64,000 bases of DNA, taken from contig JAVRFU010000129.1 in assembly GCA_032717465.1 (NCBI GenBank), positions 12,501-76,500 on the forward strand. Direction: 5' to 3'. Below are positions 1 to 9,183 of this stretch, piece after piece (positions within the stretch are counted from its first letter, which is position 1; the number at the start of each line of letters is the position of its first letter). The position numbers were made by a program, and so were the translations under genes. The notes beneath the pieces are model-generated. The model did no database searches. It was given only the letters and a program-made list of their open reading frames with translations, and was not told where the DNA came from. This DNA is from Coenobita brevimanus. Taxonomy: Eukaryota > Arthropoda > Malacostraca > Decapoda > Coenobitidae.

Positions 1-246
1 AGGTCGACACTTACCCATCCTCTCTAACACGGTCATTGGCATCTTAGCCCCAAGGGGGAGAAGGGACAATTCCTCACCGCACGAGGGACAATTGCGCCGT
101 GCAATCAGTGACATCCACAGCAAGGCCCTACAGCAGAGCTGGTTTACACCTGCCACATCATAATAGACCCATCCCTTTACCCGCATCTGCCTGATCAGCT
201 GATCAGACAAATGTAGGAGAATATCCCCCCAAGGCTGCGTCATCAT
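1..246. other. Unassigned sequence at window start
   Basis: No gene is visible. It holds a perfect 16-base palindrome (CTGATCAGCTGATCAG, 191-206). The phrase ggcatcttagccccaag near base 40 recurs near 30,880 in other repetitive sequence, so this is probably old repeat DNA. Confidence 0.4.
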
Positions 247-330
247 TTATTCATTCACAATTTCTCTCCATTCATTTCTATCACGCACAGCCACTCTTCC
301 TTGCTCTACAAACATCCCTCTCACATCCAG
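247..330 (-). pseudogene. C-terminal scrap of a LINE reverse transcriptase
   Basis: Read on the minus strand, an open frame ends at a TAA (249-247) and gives a short basic tail containing RVAVRDRNEWREIV. This matches the closing pattern of many RTE-like LINE polyproteins (Asp-Arg-x-x-Trp-Arg shortly before the stop). It lies antisense to, and just upstream of, LINE-A, and its sequence differs from the C-termini of LINE-A and LINE-B, so it is a third, separate insertion. Only about 27 residues remain. Family is inferred from the motif alone. Confidence 0.45.
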
Positions 331-489
331 GCAGAGGAACTACTTGAGAGTGAAATGGCTGGGAAGCATGCCGGCACGTGACTGGCTACAGCATAGCTGG
401 GTCTTTCGGGTGTGGGCAATCAGGCAAGTTAGCTGCCTACTGCGACTGCAACACAGTGGCGAGGTGTTCAGGAAGTTAGCCAAGAAACC

Positions 490-2143
490 TTGATGGACTC
501 TGAAAGAACAATAATGGCCCCCAGTCCCGTGCAGCCCTTAAATGGGCAGGGGGTGCTAAGAATCTCACGGTTGCCCCAATTACAATCTAATTCCTTTGTT
601 AATGCAAAAAATACAATTAAAATTGGTAACTGGAATGTGAGAACGCTAAATCATGACGGTAAAATCGATGAGTTAGTGAAGGTTTTTCAAAATTACGGAC
701 TTGATATGTGTGCTCTGACAGAAACTAGATTAACTGGAGTCGATAAGTTGGATTTGGAGGATGGTATACGTTTATTGATATCTGGCCGACAGGATGGAAT
801 GCATTATCAGGGAGTAGGATTGTTGCTGGGTTGTAAGGCAAATAAGGCTTTATGTGAGTGGGATCCTATAGATAAGCGATTGTTATACGCACGGTTTAAA
901 TCAAATCATGGCAACATCAGTCTGTTTGTGTGTTATGCACCTACTAATGATGCACTCGATGAAAGGAAAGACACATTTTATGAAAAGTTGCAAGGAGGAG
1001 TAGGAAGGGTACCTAGACATGATGTTTTGATCTGCGTTGGAGACTTTAGTGCAGTAATGGGCTGTTCAAATGAGGGATTTGAGGCATGTATGGGTAAGAT
1101 GGGAGTTGGTAGTAGGATGAGTGAAAACGGAGTGAGGTTTGGAAGCTTCTGTCTAGCAAATGACTTAGTCATCGGGGGCACACTCTTTCAGCATTGCAAT
1201 ATACACAAGACAACTTGGGTGTCGCCGTGTGGAAAATATAATAATCAGATTGATCACATCGCTATCAGTAGGAGGCATAGAAGTTCTCTGCTAGATGTTC
1301 ATGTTAAACGGGGAGCGGATATTGGTAGTGACCATCAACTCAGCATTGCAAAAATAAGGTTTAAACTTAAAAATCAGAAGAAGGAAAAATCTGGTGTTGG
1401 TAGATACGATATTGTTAAGCTTAGAAGGGAAGGAGAAGAAAAGGAGGAATTCAGATTAGAATGCAGAAATAGGTTTTTGGTGTTGGAAACGTTGGAAGAG
1501 GAGGAGAGAAGTGTAGATGAGATGTGGGAGGATGTGAACAAAGTTTTGCATGAGACTGCTGAATGTACGATTGGAAGGAGACATAGATTCAGGAGAAAGA
1601 AATGGATATCAGAGGAAACGTGGGATATGATAAAAAAGAGAGGTGAGGCTAAATTGAGGAGTGAGATGCAATGCGTTGATGAACGAGAGATTGAATTAGC
1701 AAGAGCTGCGTACTGGAGTTTGAATTCAGAAGTAAGAAGGTTAGCTAGGAGAGATAAAAGAAGATGTGTGGATGAAAAGGTTGCAGAGACTGAAATCTTA
1801 ATAAACAAAAATGATGGACAGAGTCAAAGAATAGCATATGAATCGATTAGAGAACTGAGTGGTAATGCAGGTAAACGCAAGGAAATACCAGTTAGAGACA
1901 GGGAAGGAAATTTATTGACCAAAGATCGAGATATTAAAAATAGATGGAAAGAGCATTTTGAGACAGTTCTTAATAGACCAATACCACCAGAAGAGGATAT
2001 ACCGTCTGCTTAGGAAGATTTAAATATAGAAACAGGAGAGTTGAGGCTTGCAGAAGTGGAGAAAGCAGTAAAACAGTTAAAGAATAATAAGGCACCAGGG
2101 GAGGATGGTTTATTTCCGGTCATGTTTAAAGTGGAGTGGATAG
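490..2143 (+). pseudogene. LINE-A endonuclease domain and linker (broken)
   Basis: The frame opens at ATG 490 and runs to TAG 2011-2013. The same frame then continues (EVEKAVKQLKNNKAPGEDG) until a frameshift near 2130-2143. Endonuclease motifs appear in order: GNWNVRTL near residue 46, TETRL (catalytic Glu) near residue 78, CYAPT, GDFSAV where active relatives usually have GDFNA (Asn to Ser), QIDHI and GSDHQL. The enzyme would nick target DNA to prime reverse transcription in the nucleus. The lysine-rich linker and KAPG motif mark the start of the reverse transcriptase. The TAG and the changed GDFN motif suggest a decayed copy. Confidence 0.8.
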
Positions 2144-3544
2144 ATGATCTTGACCAAGCTATTCAGTAAGATATGGGTGACGGGGTTACTACCATCAGTT
2201 TGGAAGAATGGTGTAATTGTTAAAGTTCCGAAGAAGGGAGACCTGAGTGAATGTGGTAATTGGAGGGGAATCTCTTTGTCACCGATAGCTTTGAAAGTTT
2301 TCAGTAGAGTATTGTTAAATAGGTTGGAGCCGGTGGTTGAGGGTATTCTGAGGGATGAACAGGCTGGTTTTAGAAAGGGACGTGGTTGCAATGATCAGAT
2401 CTTTATAGTTAGGCATTTGATGCAGCAAGTTAATGAAATGAGAGTACCATTAATTCTTTGTTTTGTTGATTTTGAAAAGGCTTTTGATAGTGTTTCGAGA
2501 GAGACTATGGGGAAGATCATGAGACATTATGGAATACCAGAGGAGTTTGTGAGGGTCATTATGAACATGCATGAGGACACATTTTGTAAAGTGATGGTTG
2601 ATGGTTGTCTGAGTGATTTGTTTGAAGTCAAGTCCGGAGTAATTCAAGGTGGTGTTCTATCGCCTTTACTATTTATATTGGTCATTGATTACATTATGAA
2701 ACGCGTTGGAACAGAAACCGGTGCAGGTATACTTTGGGGAGAGAACAGGAAACTTTTGGATTTAGATTATGCAGATGATATAGTTTTGATTTGTGATGGG
2801 CCAGAAGAGATGCAGAGAGTGTTGGACTGTTTGGTGAGTGAAGGTCGCTAGGTGGGTTTGGTTATTAATTGTGGAAAAACTGAAATAATCAATATGAATA
2901 TGGACAATGCGCAGGAATGTGTAATTGGAGGTATGGTTGTAAAGCAAGTTGATAGGTTTAAATATTTAGGTACTTATTTAGCCAAGGATGGTTCTTTGAA
3001 CTTTGAATTCGAGGAAAGGTTAAAGAAGGCTAATCAGGCAATGGGAATGCTTAAAAATATTTGGAATAATAACAGTTTTTCTGTGCATACAAAAATCAAA
3101 CTTTATAAGGTAATGGTTAGGAGTATCTTAATTTATGGACACGAGTCTTGGTACAGCACAGTGACTATGGAAAATAAATTCTTGGTGTTTGAAAACAAAG
3201 CACTTAGAAGAATATTAGGAGTTAAGTGGTGGGAAAGGATACCAAATAGTAGAATTAGAGAAATAACGGGAGTGCAGCCGGTCGATGAATATGTTAGGGT
3301 CTCACGATGGAAGTGGCTAGGACATGTGTATAGGAGACAGGGAATAGTACGAGGTACACCAGGGTGGGTGGCACTTGGTAGGAGAGGTAGAGGAAGGCCA
3401 AAAGAGACGTGGGTGAGGACAATGAGATAGGAAGCTGGAGATGAGTGTAGGGGAGATCTTGAGGGGTTAGCACAAGATAGGATGTGGTGGTGTGAGTTCA
3501 TCGAGGCCCTATGCATCCCCGAGGGTGCCACAGGAACTGATTGA
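2144..3544 (+). pseudogene. LINE-A reverse transcriptase domain (broken)
   Basis: The second reading frame carries NWRGISLSPIALKVFSRVL, QAGFRKGRGCNDQIF, the motif A block FVDFEKAFDSV, motif B GVIQGGVLSPLLF (relatives usually have QGC), and the catalytic YADD box at 2768-2779. Two TAG codons interrupt it, at 2849-2851 and 3428-3430, but the frame is otherwise open from 2144 to TGA 3542-3544. The thumb region has FKYLG and a C-terminal GRGRPKETW block. All essential Asp residues are present, so the copy is relatively young despite the breaks. Confidence 0.85.
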
Positions 3545-3621
3545 TTGACATAAATGTAAGATGTGTTGTACTTCATGAATATAGGATATGGCTGTATGAT
3601 AGGCCAGCCAGTTGCAAGTAA

Positions 3622-3622
3622 T

Positions 3623-3668
<46 letters not shown>
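3622..3668. repeat. (TG)n microsatellite
   Basis: Uninterrupted TG dinucleotides that directly abut the left edge of repeat unit T2. Confidence 0.98.
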
Positions 3669-3672
<4 letters not shown>

Positions 3673-3779
3673 TCACCGGGTCGGTCAGGATCACTTGATG
3701 GTCGTGATCGTCAGCTTTTACCCTCCCGGAAGGGAGCTGAGAGCTCATATAGTCCGATCTAAGGGCAAGGCTGTGACCA
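3669..3779. repeat. Repeat T2, copy 1 (TG-bounded dispersed unit)
   Basis: A 111-base non-coding unit starting taattcaccgggtcggtcag and ending gctgtgacc. It recurs at 32,318-32,427 with about one substitution over the shared length. Both copies start exactly at the end of a (TG)n tract and are followed by CA-rich and then TG-rich DNA. It holds a short inverted repeat, gatcac with gtgatc 9 bases apart. No protein or RNA family is recognised. Confidence 0.85.
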
Positions 3780-3852
3780 CACACGCACACACCAGTCCCC
3801 TTGCTCAAGGGGGACAGTAACCACCCACTTCGTCAGTGAAACTTTTCGCAAC

Positions 3853-3878
3853 GTGTGTGTGTGTGTGTGTGTGTGTGT
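3853..3878. repeat. (GT)n microsatellite
   Basis: Short GT run on the right of the T2 unit and its CA-rich tail. Confidence 0.95.
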
Positions 3879-4214
3879 AAACTTAACCCATTAGCTGTGG
3901 TGGCTTCTCTTCAGTTAACATAAAATCGCTTACTGTATGCTGAAGTATATATACATATATATTTATTTTCCGGTCACAGCGTTCATCTAGCACGTCATAT
4001 ACTGTTCAGTTCTGCCGAGTTGCTCTTAGCTGAACGTATCGATGTAACGTTAGCCAAAACAAAATACCGTCTTTGTAACTAATTCGCATCTTACAGTTTC
4101 GATATCTGATCTCATTGTTCGTACATCACGATTCTTTAGGCAGACAAGAAAATAATCTACCGAAATAGAAAACGCTAGTTACATGGATAACTGATATATT
4201 TTTCGTTCCTGGAC
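3879..4214. other. Unassigned A+T-rich stretch
   Basis: No gene, RNA or repeat recognised apart from a short ATATAC/TATATAT run near 3950-3965. Confidence 0.5.
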
Positions 4215-4345
4215 TAGGCACATTCTACCCCTCTCCTATTCTGTCCTACTTTAGCCTAAACCAACCCATCCTAACCTACTTTTCTCTGCCCTACCCTGCC
4301 CTACCCCAGCCTACCCTGCCCTAGCGTTCCCTACCCTATCCTACC
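4215..4345. repeat. Degenerate CCTAC/CCTGC pentamer array
   Basis: Five-base periodicity (ccctaccctgccctac and similar words) runs for about 130 bases with many substitutions. It resembles the arrays at 6,117-6,235 and is probably related in origin to the CCTAA arrays further along. Confidence 0.7.
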
Positions 4346-5926
4346 GCTGAGGTCTCCTGTAGGGATACTCGTTCTTCGGTTTTTGCCAGGCTTAGGGAGG
4401 TGGAGGAGATTAAGGTGTTGGACATCCGTTCTGGGGGCGGAGAGACTTACAACATTCCTTTGTCTTGTTGTAAACTTTGGTCTACCCTTTCCCTGTCATG
4501 ACACTTCTCCGGAGTCGATAATATTCCCCATGCAGTGCTGAGGTACCTGGATGATGAAGCAGTGTCCTTCCTCCTGAGTCTTATAAATAGAATTTGGAGA
4601 GATTCGTCCACTCCTGCTTCTTGGCGGGGGCTGTTGTCCTACCGTTTCACAAGCCAGGTATTGCAGGTCACCATCTTGGTTTGCGTGGTAGGTTGCCTTT
4701 ACTGATTATGGAATTTTTCCGTATTGGTGCCACCTTGTTTCCCTCATATCCTCAAGAGGAGGGAGTGCCTCAAACTAGTGTCCTTATTTTCACCGTCTTT
4801 GCTAAAGTTCAGGAAGATTTTGTTGGCTCTGTTCCGGAGGGAGTGTCTGCCTCGCCGTATCCTCGCTATCCACATCCGTTTGGGTACAGGGTGAAGGCTG
4901 CCATGGGGGATGTGGATGTTCCAACCTTTCTTGTTTCTCCTGTGCGTGTACCAAGGATGGCTCCCTGGCTCCTCTCAGGGGTGCAACCGTGTGTTTACTT
5001 TCCTGAGAGAGGGGCCTTTCTTTCCTCACAGGCGGCTCTTTGCTATTTTTTTAGAACATGCTTCCTCTCACAGTGTCTCGATTCTCGTATGTACTGATGG
5101 ATTGAAATCCCGTGAGGGGACAGGCTTGGGTGTTATATTTCCCGATTTCATTCGTGGTAGGAGTCTTCCCCCCATCGTATCTACTTTTATCGCAGAACTT
5201 ACTGCTATTTTACTCGCAGTCAAATTGATATTTAGCTTCCCTCCTGTTTGTTATACAGTTTTTAGCGACTCTGCCGATCTCCATTTTGTGTTTTCCCGTC
5301 CAATCCTCTTTTGTTGTCTACAGTGTTTTAAAATGGCTGAGCTTGCTAGGGACTGCTTTGTGGTTTTGTACCATTGTGGGCAATGAGCATGCTGACGCTC
5401 TGGCAAAGGCTGCTGCCTCTCGCCCATCCTCACCTCTCCCCTGCCTCGCTCAGTGATATTCATCTAACCACTCACTGTTTGCTCCCACTGGCAGAGTAGG
5501 TGGGATGCGGTGGGGGCCAACAAAATGTGTGATATTTGTGGGTAAACGGACCCTTCATTTGCCGAGGTCTGAATGCAGGTGGGAGACGGCTTTATGCTGG
5601 CTCCGAATGGGCCATTCCTGGTTCTCTCATTGATTTTTAATGGAGGACTCTCCCCCTACTTTCTGTGTGGAATGCTTCGTCCCCCTGACTCTTCGGCTTT
5701 TGCTGATGGTGTCCACTGTTGGGGAATTGCGCCATCGTTACCTCTCTGAGCACCGGGTAGGAGAGGGATTGTAGTCTTCTGTTGGCACTTGGAGAGGATG
5801 CTTGTTGTGGTGGAGGGGGAAACCTTTGCTTGGTGCAGGCAGCTGCACTACCGTGTAAAATTTAGTATACAGTGGTTTTAGTGTTCTTAGTGTTTTAGTG
5901 TTTTTCTTGTTTTAATTATGAATTGT

Positions 5927-5930
<4 letters not shown>
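4346..5930 (+). mobile_element. Decayed I/Jockey-like LINE with RNase H domain
   Basis: Fragments of a LINE polyprotein appear in the correct order but in several frames. They are the start of a reverse transcriptase (DNIPHAVLRYL and FLLSLINRIW near 4520-4590), a junction AVVLPFHKPG fused straight to LGLRGRLP (4625-4700), a motif B remnant GVPQTSVL, an RNase H domain (5090-5450), and a C-terminal Cys/His-rich block (RWETALCWLRMGHSW onward, 5575-5750). The KPG-to-LRGR fusion means that the segment holding reverse transcriptase motif A is deleted. The 3' end is T/A-rich and runs into a (TG)n tract. Confidence 0.75.
5080..5455 (+). pseudogene. RNase H domain of the decayed LINE
   Basis: One frame reads CTDGLKSREGTGLGVIFPDF, then STFIAELTAILLAVK, then VFSDSADL. 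These are the RNase HI catalytic Asp, Glu and Asp in their normal order. A shift of frame is needed to reach GNEHADALAKAAA near 5380-5420, which holds the last conserved Asp. RNase H removes RNA from the RNA:DNA hybrid during reverse transcription and is found in I-like and some Jockey-like LINEs. The frameshift and flanking stops make this a remnant. Confidence 0.75.

Positions 5931-6013
<83 letters not shown>
5931..6013. repeat. (TG)n microsatellite
   Basis: About 41 TG units directly after the decayed LINE. Confidence 0.98.
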
Positions 6014-6015
<2 letters not shown>

Positions 6016-6114
6016 TTCATCTTTTCGAGTGCTTTTATTCTCGTTGTCATCCGGCGGCATATGACCCTGGTTGTTGTATCGCCAGATTTTATTGTATATA
6101 CTTATTCAGTTCAA

Positions 6115-6236
6115 TTTACCCTACCCTACTCTTCTCAACCCTACACTAGCCTACCTCAGCCTACCCTACCCTACCCTGCCATTGCCGACCCAACTCTACC
6201 CTACTTTAACCTACCCTCCCCTGTACAGCCCTTTCA
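6115..6236. repeat. Degenerate CCTAC pentamer array
   Basis: Words such as ccctaccctac and cagcctaccctac repeat with five-base phase. This is the same class as 4,215-4,345. Confidence 0.7.
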
Positions 6237-6484
6237 CCACTACATTACTTTTCCTGTTTTCTTCTCTCTACCTTCGGATGATTTTCTTCACCTCTACAGT
6301 AGAGAGAAATTTCGAACTGGAAGGGTTAAATACTGCCATCATCAACCCCATCTCTATCAGGGGATCTCCTAAGCTGAATAAAATCATGCGGTCAGCTAGG
6401 ACAATGTAAAAAAGTTGTTCTTGGCTTGAAAGATTAAATGATTCTGTCCCGTCATCCTAAGAGGGTTTTCTGAAGCTGTAGGAT
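6237..6484. repeat. Repeat pair P, copy 1 (also at 7,264)
   Basis: About 250 bases match 7,264-7,510 loosely. Shared words include gatgattttcttca/gacgattttcttca, ggggatctcctaagctgaat, aataaaatc and gagggtttt. Both copies follow a pentamer or minisatellite array, so array plus flank probably duplicated together. It contains degenerate forms of repeat G. Confidence 0.65.
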
Positions 6485-6700
6485 ATCGTCAGAAGCTAGC
6501 AAAGAGTAAAAGTGACATCCGCAAATCGAGAGCTCTGCGTCCAGCGCTCCGCGGTTCAAGTCCCAGAGGTGGACATATGTTTTGACGTGTAGACGTTACC
6601 AGGGCGTAGCTTGGTGGCCTACCCTTAAATATTCTGAACTTATGGTGGTCTAGCCTCGTGCACCTGCGCTCCACCACATAAAAAAAAAAATAAAAAGGAA
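6485..6700 (+). mobile_element. Candidate tRNA-related SINE with A-rich tail
   Basis: A polymerase III B-box-like word, GGTTCAAGTCC (6553-6563), is followed about 115 bases later by an A-rich tail (6679-6700). I could not assign a convincing A box or cloverleaf, so the tRNA link is weak. A degenerate relative with tatcgaatcccggaggtg lies near 7,545-7,565. Confidence 0.35.
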
Positions 6701-6934
6701 AGCCAAGGGTCATGAATGAACTAAAGGACTGAACTAAGCGGAGAAGAACAAAAATCGTAGAGAAGATCGCCCCAAATTTGATGAGACAGTATCATAACTG
6801 AGTGAAATAGACGTTGGATATGACGGAACTAAACGGCAGTTATACCCACGTCTCTTCTGTACCGTACACTACCCTGATTCAGCCTACCCAGCCCTACACT
6901 ACCCTACCCAGCCCACCACCACCCAGCCCTATCT

Positions 6935-7264
6935 TACCCTGCCATAACCTATCCTACCCTCCCCAACGCAACCATAACCTACCCATGCTTACCCTCGCCT
7001 GCCGTAATCGACCCACCTCTATTCAACCCTGCCATAACCGACCCATCCCTACCCTACCTCGGCATAATCAGCCCAATCTAACCTCACCCTGCCAAAACCG
7101 ACCCAGTCCTACCCCACCCTGCCAAAACCGGCCCAATCCTACGCCGTCCTGCCAAAACTAACCCAACCTTACCCCACCCGGCCGTAACCGACCCAACGCT
7201 ACCCCACCCTGCCACAACCGTCCCATCCCTACCCTACCTTAACCAAACCAGTCTTATCTAACTC
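6935..7264. repeat. 30-bp minisatellite, about 10 units
   Basis: Units start every 30 bases at 6935, 6965, 6995, 7025, 7055, 7085, 7115, 7145, 7175 and 7205, then decay. The core is ccctgccaaaaccgaccca followed by a variable CCTACC. Because 30 is a multiple of three, the array stays open in one plus-strand frame and gives a CQNRPxPTP-type peptide; I regard that as a by-product. Confidence 0.9.
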
Positions 7265-7590
7265 ATTGTCCACATTAACACTTTTTTCCATTTTCATCTT
7301 TCTTCCTCCAGACGATTTTCTTCAACTCTGGAGATAAATTTCGTACTGGAGGGGTTAGATACGAGGGGATCTCCTAAGCTGAATAAAATCGTCCGGTTAC
7401 CTAGAACAAAGTAACTAAGTCATTCTCTGTCTGAAGGGGTTATTGTGTCTGTCCCATCATCCCGAGAGGGTTTCTTTAAGCTCCAGGAAATCGTCTAAAG
7501 GAAGCAAAGTGTAAACATGACGTCACACTTGGTCTAGGCGCCACATATCGAATCCCGGAGGTGAACAAAGGTTTTTATATCATATAGACG
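7264..7590. repeat. Repeat pair P, copy 2
   Basis: Partner of 6,237-6,560, sharing agacgattttcttcaactc, ggggatctcctaagctgaat and the region ending cgaatcccggaggtg. Diverged by many substitutions and small gaps. Confidence 0.65.
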
Positions 7591-7784
7591 TTTTATATTT
7601 TATATTTTGCAACTTTCAGAGGCATTTACTCAGCTTTAGGAGTCTTATGGATAGGCTCAATCAAACGTATCGAACCTCCCATGTTAGAAAAAATAGCTTA
7701 CAGAAATGCGTCTCATACAGAAGAGGCGGAATGGACAGATCGAGTGACTAAGATATTGAATTATGTATATGACTGGTTTTGTTG

Positions 7785-7823
<39 letters not shown>

Positions 7824-8014
7824 TCAGGCAAATGTCCCAGGCTTCTACACTGGCTGACTAGCGAATATTATTAAGTCTCCCGTGGCTCCGTGCTCCTTCC
7901 ACTCAAGAGCCTGCACTTCACGCATTCCACGCACAAGATGGCGCCACCGCTGCATTCCTGCGAAGACGAGAGGTCAAGTGGACGACACTTGCTTTTTGTT
8001 TGTTTGTTTACTGT
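7591..8014. other. Unassigned; (ATT)n and a YY1-like word
   Basis: Contains an (ATT)n run at 7789-7822. Near 7936-7955 the sequence acaagatggcgccaccgc resembles the YY1 promoter word AAGATGGCGGC. It sets an ATG followed by about 12 open codons and a weak donor-like AG|GTCAAG. That is too little to call an exon. Confidence 0.4.
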
Positions 8015-8129
8015 AATTGCTTAAAGTTGTGATCCCTCCAACTTGAATGCTCAGTTGTAACTATAGATAACTAGAATACGATGCTAGTCACGAAGAAGGG
8101 CTATGAAAAGATACAGAGCTCGTAGTATT
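8015..8129. repeat. Repeat D (MITE-like), copy 1 left half
   Basis: Diverged left half of a roughly 190-base dispersed repeat seen also at 11,445, 21,842, 33,178 (reverse) and 57,350. Shared words are ttgaatgctcagttgta, ctagtcacgaagaag and tatggaaa. The right half resumes at 9,056 after a 926-base insertion that lies between two copies of gctcgtagtatt. Confidence 0.75.
8118..8129. other. 12-bp target site duplication, left
   Basis: GCTCGTAGTATT here and at 9056-9067. The two copies bracket the foldback insertion, and other copies of repeat D read straight through this point. Confidence 0.8.
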
Positions 8130-8205
8130 GGCTGGATGAATCACTCTTGCATGATAATCAAAGACGGTGAATAAAACCCACACTTGTAGACGAAGAATAT
8201 AATTA

Positions 8206-8256
8206 CCAAACAGTTTCGGTGGACACTGCCACCATTTTCAGTGGTCAAGATAGTGA
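8206..8256 (-). ncRNA. Hammerhead-like motif, left copy, core mutated
   Basis: On the minus strand this is the partner of 8971-9016. It reads CTGAAAA where the hammerhead core needs CTGANGA, so the invariant G is lost. The stem II halves GGTGG and CCACC and the GAAAC block are retained. Confidence 0.35.
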
Positions 8257-8310
8257 GAGGGAGTGACGTACTGACTATACAAGGGTTCCTTTTTATGCGT
8301 GTGTGTGTGG

Positions 8311-8802
8311 AAGGGTGGGGTAAAGGTGAGGTGGGGTGGGGTAGATTGTAAGCGGGGATTAACCCAAGGGGGATTTTGGGGGGACATTACCGGACAGGTC
8401 AGGTGTAATTCCTATCTGACCTTACCTGTGTCGTAGCAGGAAGGGTGGGGTAAAGGTGAGGTGGGGTGGGGTAGATTGTAAGCGGGGATTAACCCAAGGG
8501 GGATTTTGGGGGGGACATTACCGGACAGGTCAGGTGTAATTCCTATCTGACCTTACCTGCGTCGTAGCAGGAAGGGTGGGGTAAAGGTGAGGTGGGGTGG
8601 GGTAGATTGTAAGCGGGGATTAACCCAAGGAGGATTTTGAGGGGGACATTACCGAACAGGTCAGGTGTAATTCCTATCTGACCTTACCTGTGTCGTAGCA
8701 GGAAGGGTGGGGTAAAGGTGAGGTGGGGTGGGGTAGATTGTAAGCGGGGATTAACCCAAGGGGGATTTTTTTTTGGGGGGGGGCATTACCGGACAGGTCA
8801 GA
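8311..8802 (+). repeat. 130-bp tandem repeat, four copies
   Basis: Copies start at aagggtggggtaaaggtgag at 8311, 8441, 8572 and 8703 (period 130-131). The unit ends in ctgaccttacctgtgtcgta. The fourth copy is cut short and meets an inverted copy running from about 8803 to 8911. Adjacent copies differ by only a few bases. Confidence 0.92.
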
Positions 8803-8970
8803 TAGGAATTACACCTGACCTGTCCGGTAATGTCCCCCCCAAAATCCCCCTCGGGTTAATCCCCGCTTACAATCTACCCCACCCCACCTCACCTTTACCC
8901 CACCCTTCCACACACACACAGGCATAAAAAGGAACCCTTGTATAATCAGTATGTCACTCCCTCTCACTAT

Positions 8971-9016
8971 CTTGACCACTGAAGATGGTGGCAGTGTCCA
9001 CCGAAACTGTTTGGTA
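8971..9016 (+). ncRNA. Hammerhead-ribozyme-like fold
   Basis: In order: stem I strand ACCA (8975-8978); core CUGAAGA (8979-8985), which fits CUGANGA; one unpaired U; stem II GGUGG/CCACC (8987-8991 with 8998-9002) with a six-base loop; GAAA (9003-9006); a very short stem III; then UGGU (9012-9015), which pairs with ACCA. Hammerheads with minimal stem III are known from Penelope-like elements. The extra U at the base of stem II and the one-base stem III loop are against efficient self-cleavage. Confidence 0.4.
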
Positions 9017-9055
9017 ATTATAGTCTTCGTCTACAAGTGTTGGTTTTATTCACCG

Positions 9056-9120
9056 GCTCGTAGTATTTTTTTCTTTTAACTAAAATACATGAAATAAGGT
9101 GCAAAAATACGAGCTTACTT
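9056..9120. repeat. Repeat D, copy 1 right half
   Basis: Resumes repeat D after the insertion (gctcgtagtatt, then ttcttttaactaaaatac and gtgcaaaaatacgag), matching 21,970-22,010 in order. Confidence 0.7.
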
Positions 9121-9183
9121 AATGTAAATGAATTATAGTACGTTCAGGATGGAGGGAAGGCATTTTGTATTTTGTTTGTGATG

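Larger units (their letters stand above)
331..3560 (+). mobile_element. LINE-A, RTE-like non-LTR retrotransposon, nearly full length
   Basis: An apurinic-like endonuclease domain is followed by a reverse transcriptase domain in one continuous coding region (490-3544), the layout of RTE-like LINEs often annotated as craniofacial development protein 2-like or endonuclease-reverse transcriptase. The coding strand is rich in A and G. A leader of about 160 bases precedes the first ATG. The coding region ends at TGA 3542-3544 and is followed by a short TTGATTGACA tail. The copy is broken by three in-frame TAG codons and one frameshift, so it cannot make an intact protein without suppression. The 5' boundary is uncertain and I found no target site duplication. 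Confidence 0.85.
8130..9055. mobile_element. Foldback, Penelope-like non-autonomous element
   Basis: A 926-base insertion in repeat D. Its ends are long inverted repeats: cggtgaataaaacc from 8165 matches the complement of the right end at 9055, and homology continues inward for well over 100 bases on each side. A 35-base extension (8130-8164) is present only on the left. Inside lie about four tandem copies of a 130-base unit and one inverted copy. Inverted terminal repeats, a short one-sided extension, a 12-bp target duplication and a hammerhead-like fold in the repeats resemble degenerate Penelope-like element terminal repeats. No reverse transcriptase is present, so the class is an inference. 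Confidence 0.6.

Noticed and set aside
6814..7161. Secreted repeat protein encoded by the 30-bp minisatellite
   Set aside because: The open frame depends on a period divisible by three; there is no signal peptide, and units decay without regard to codon position.
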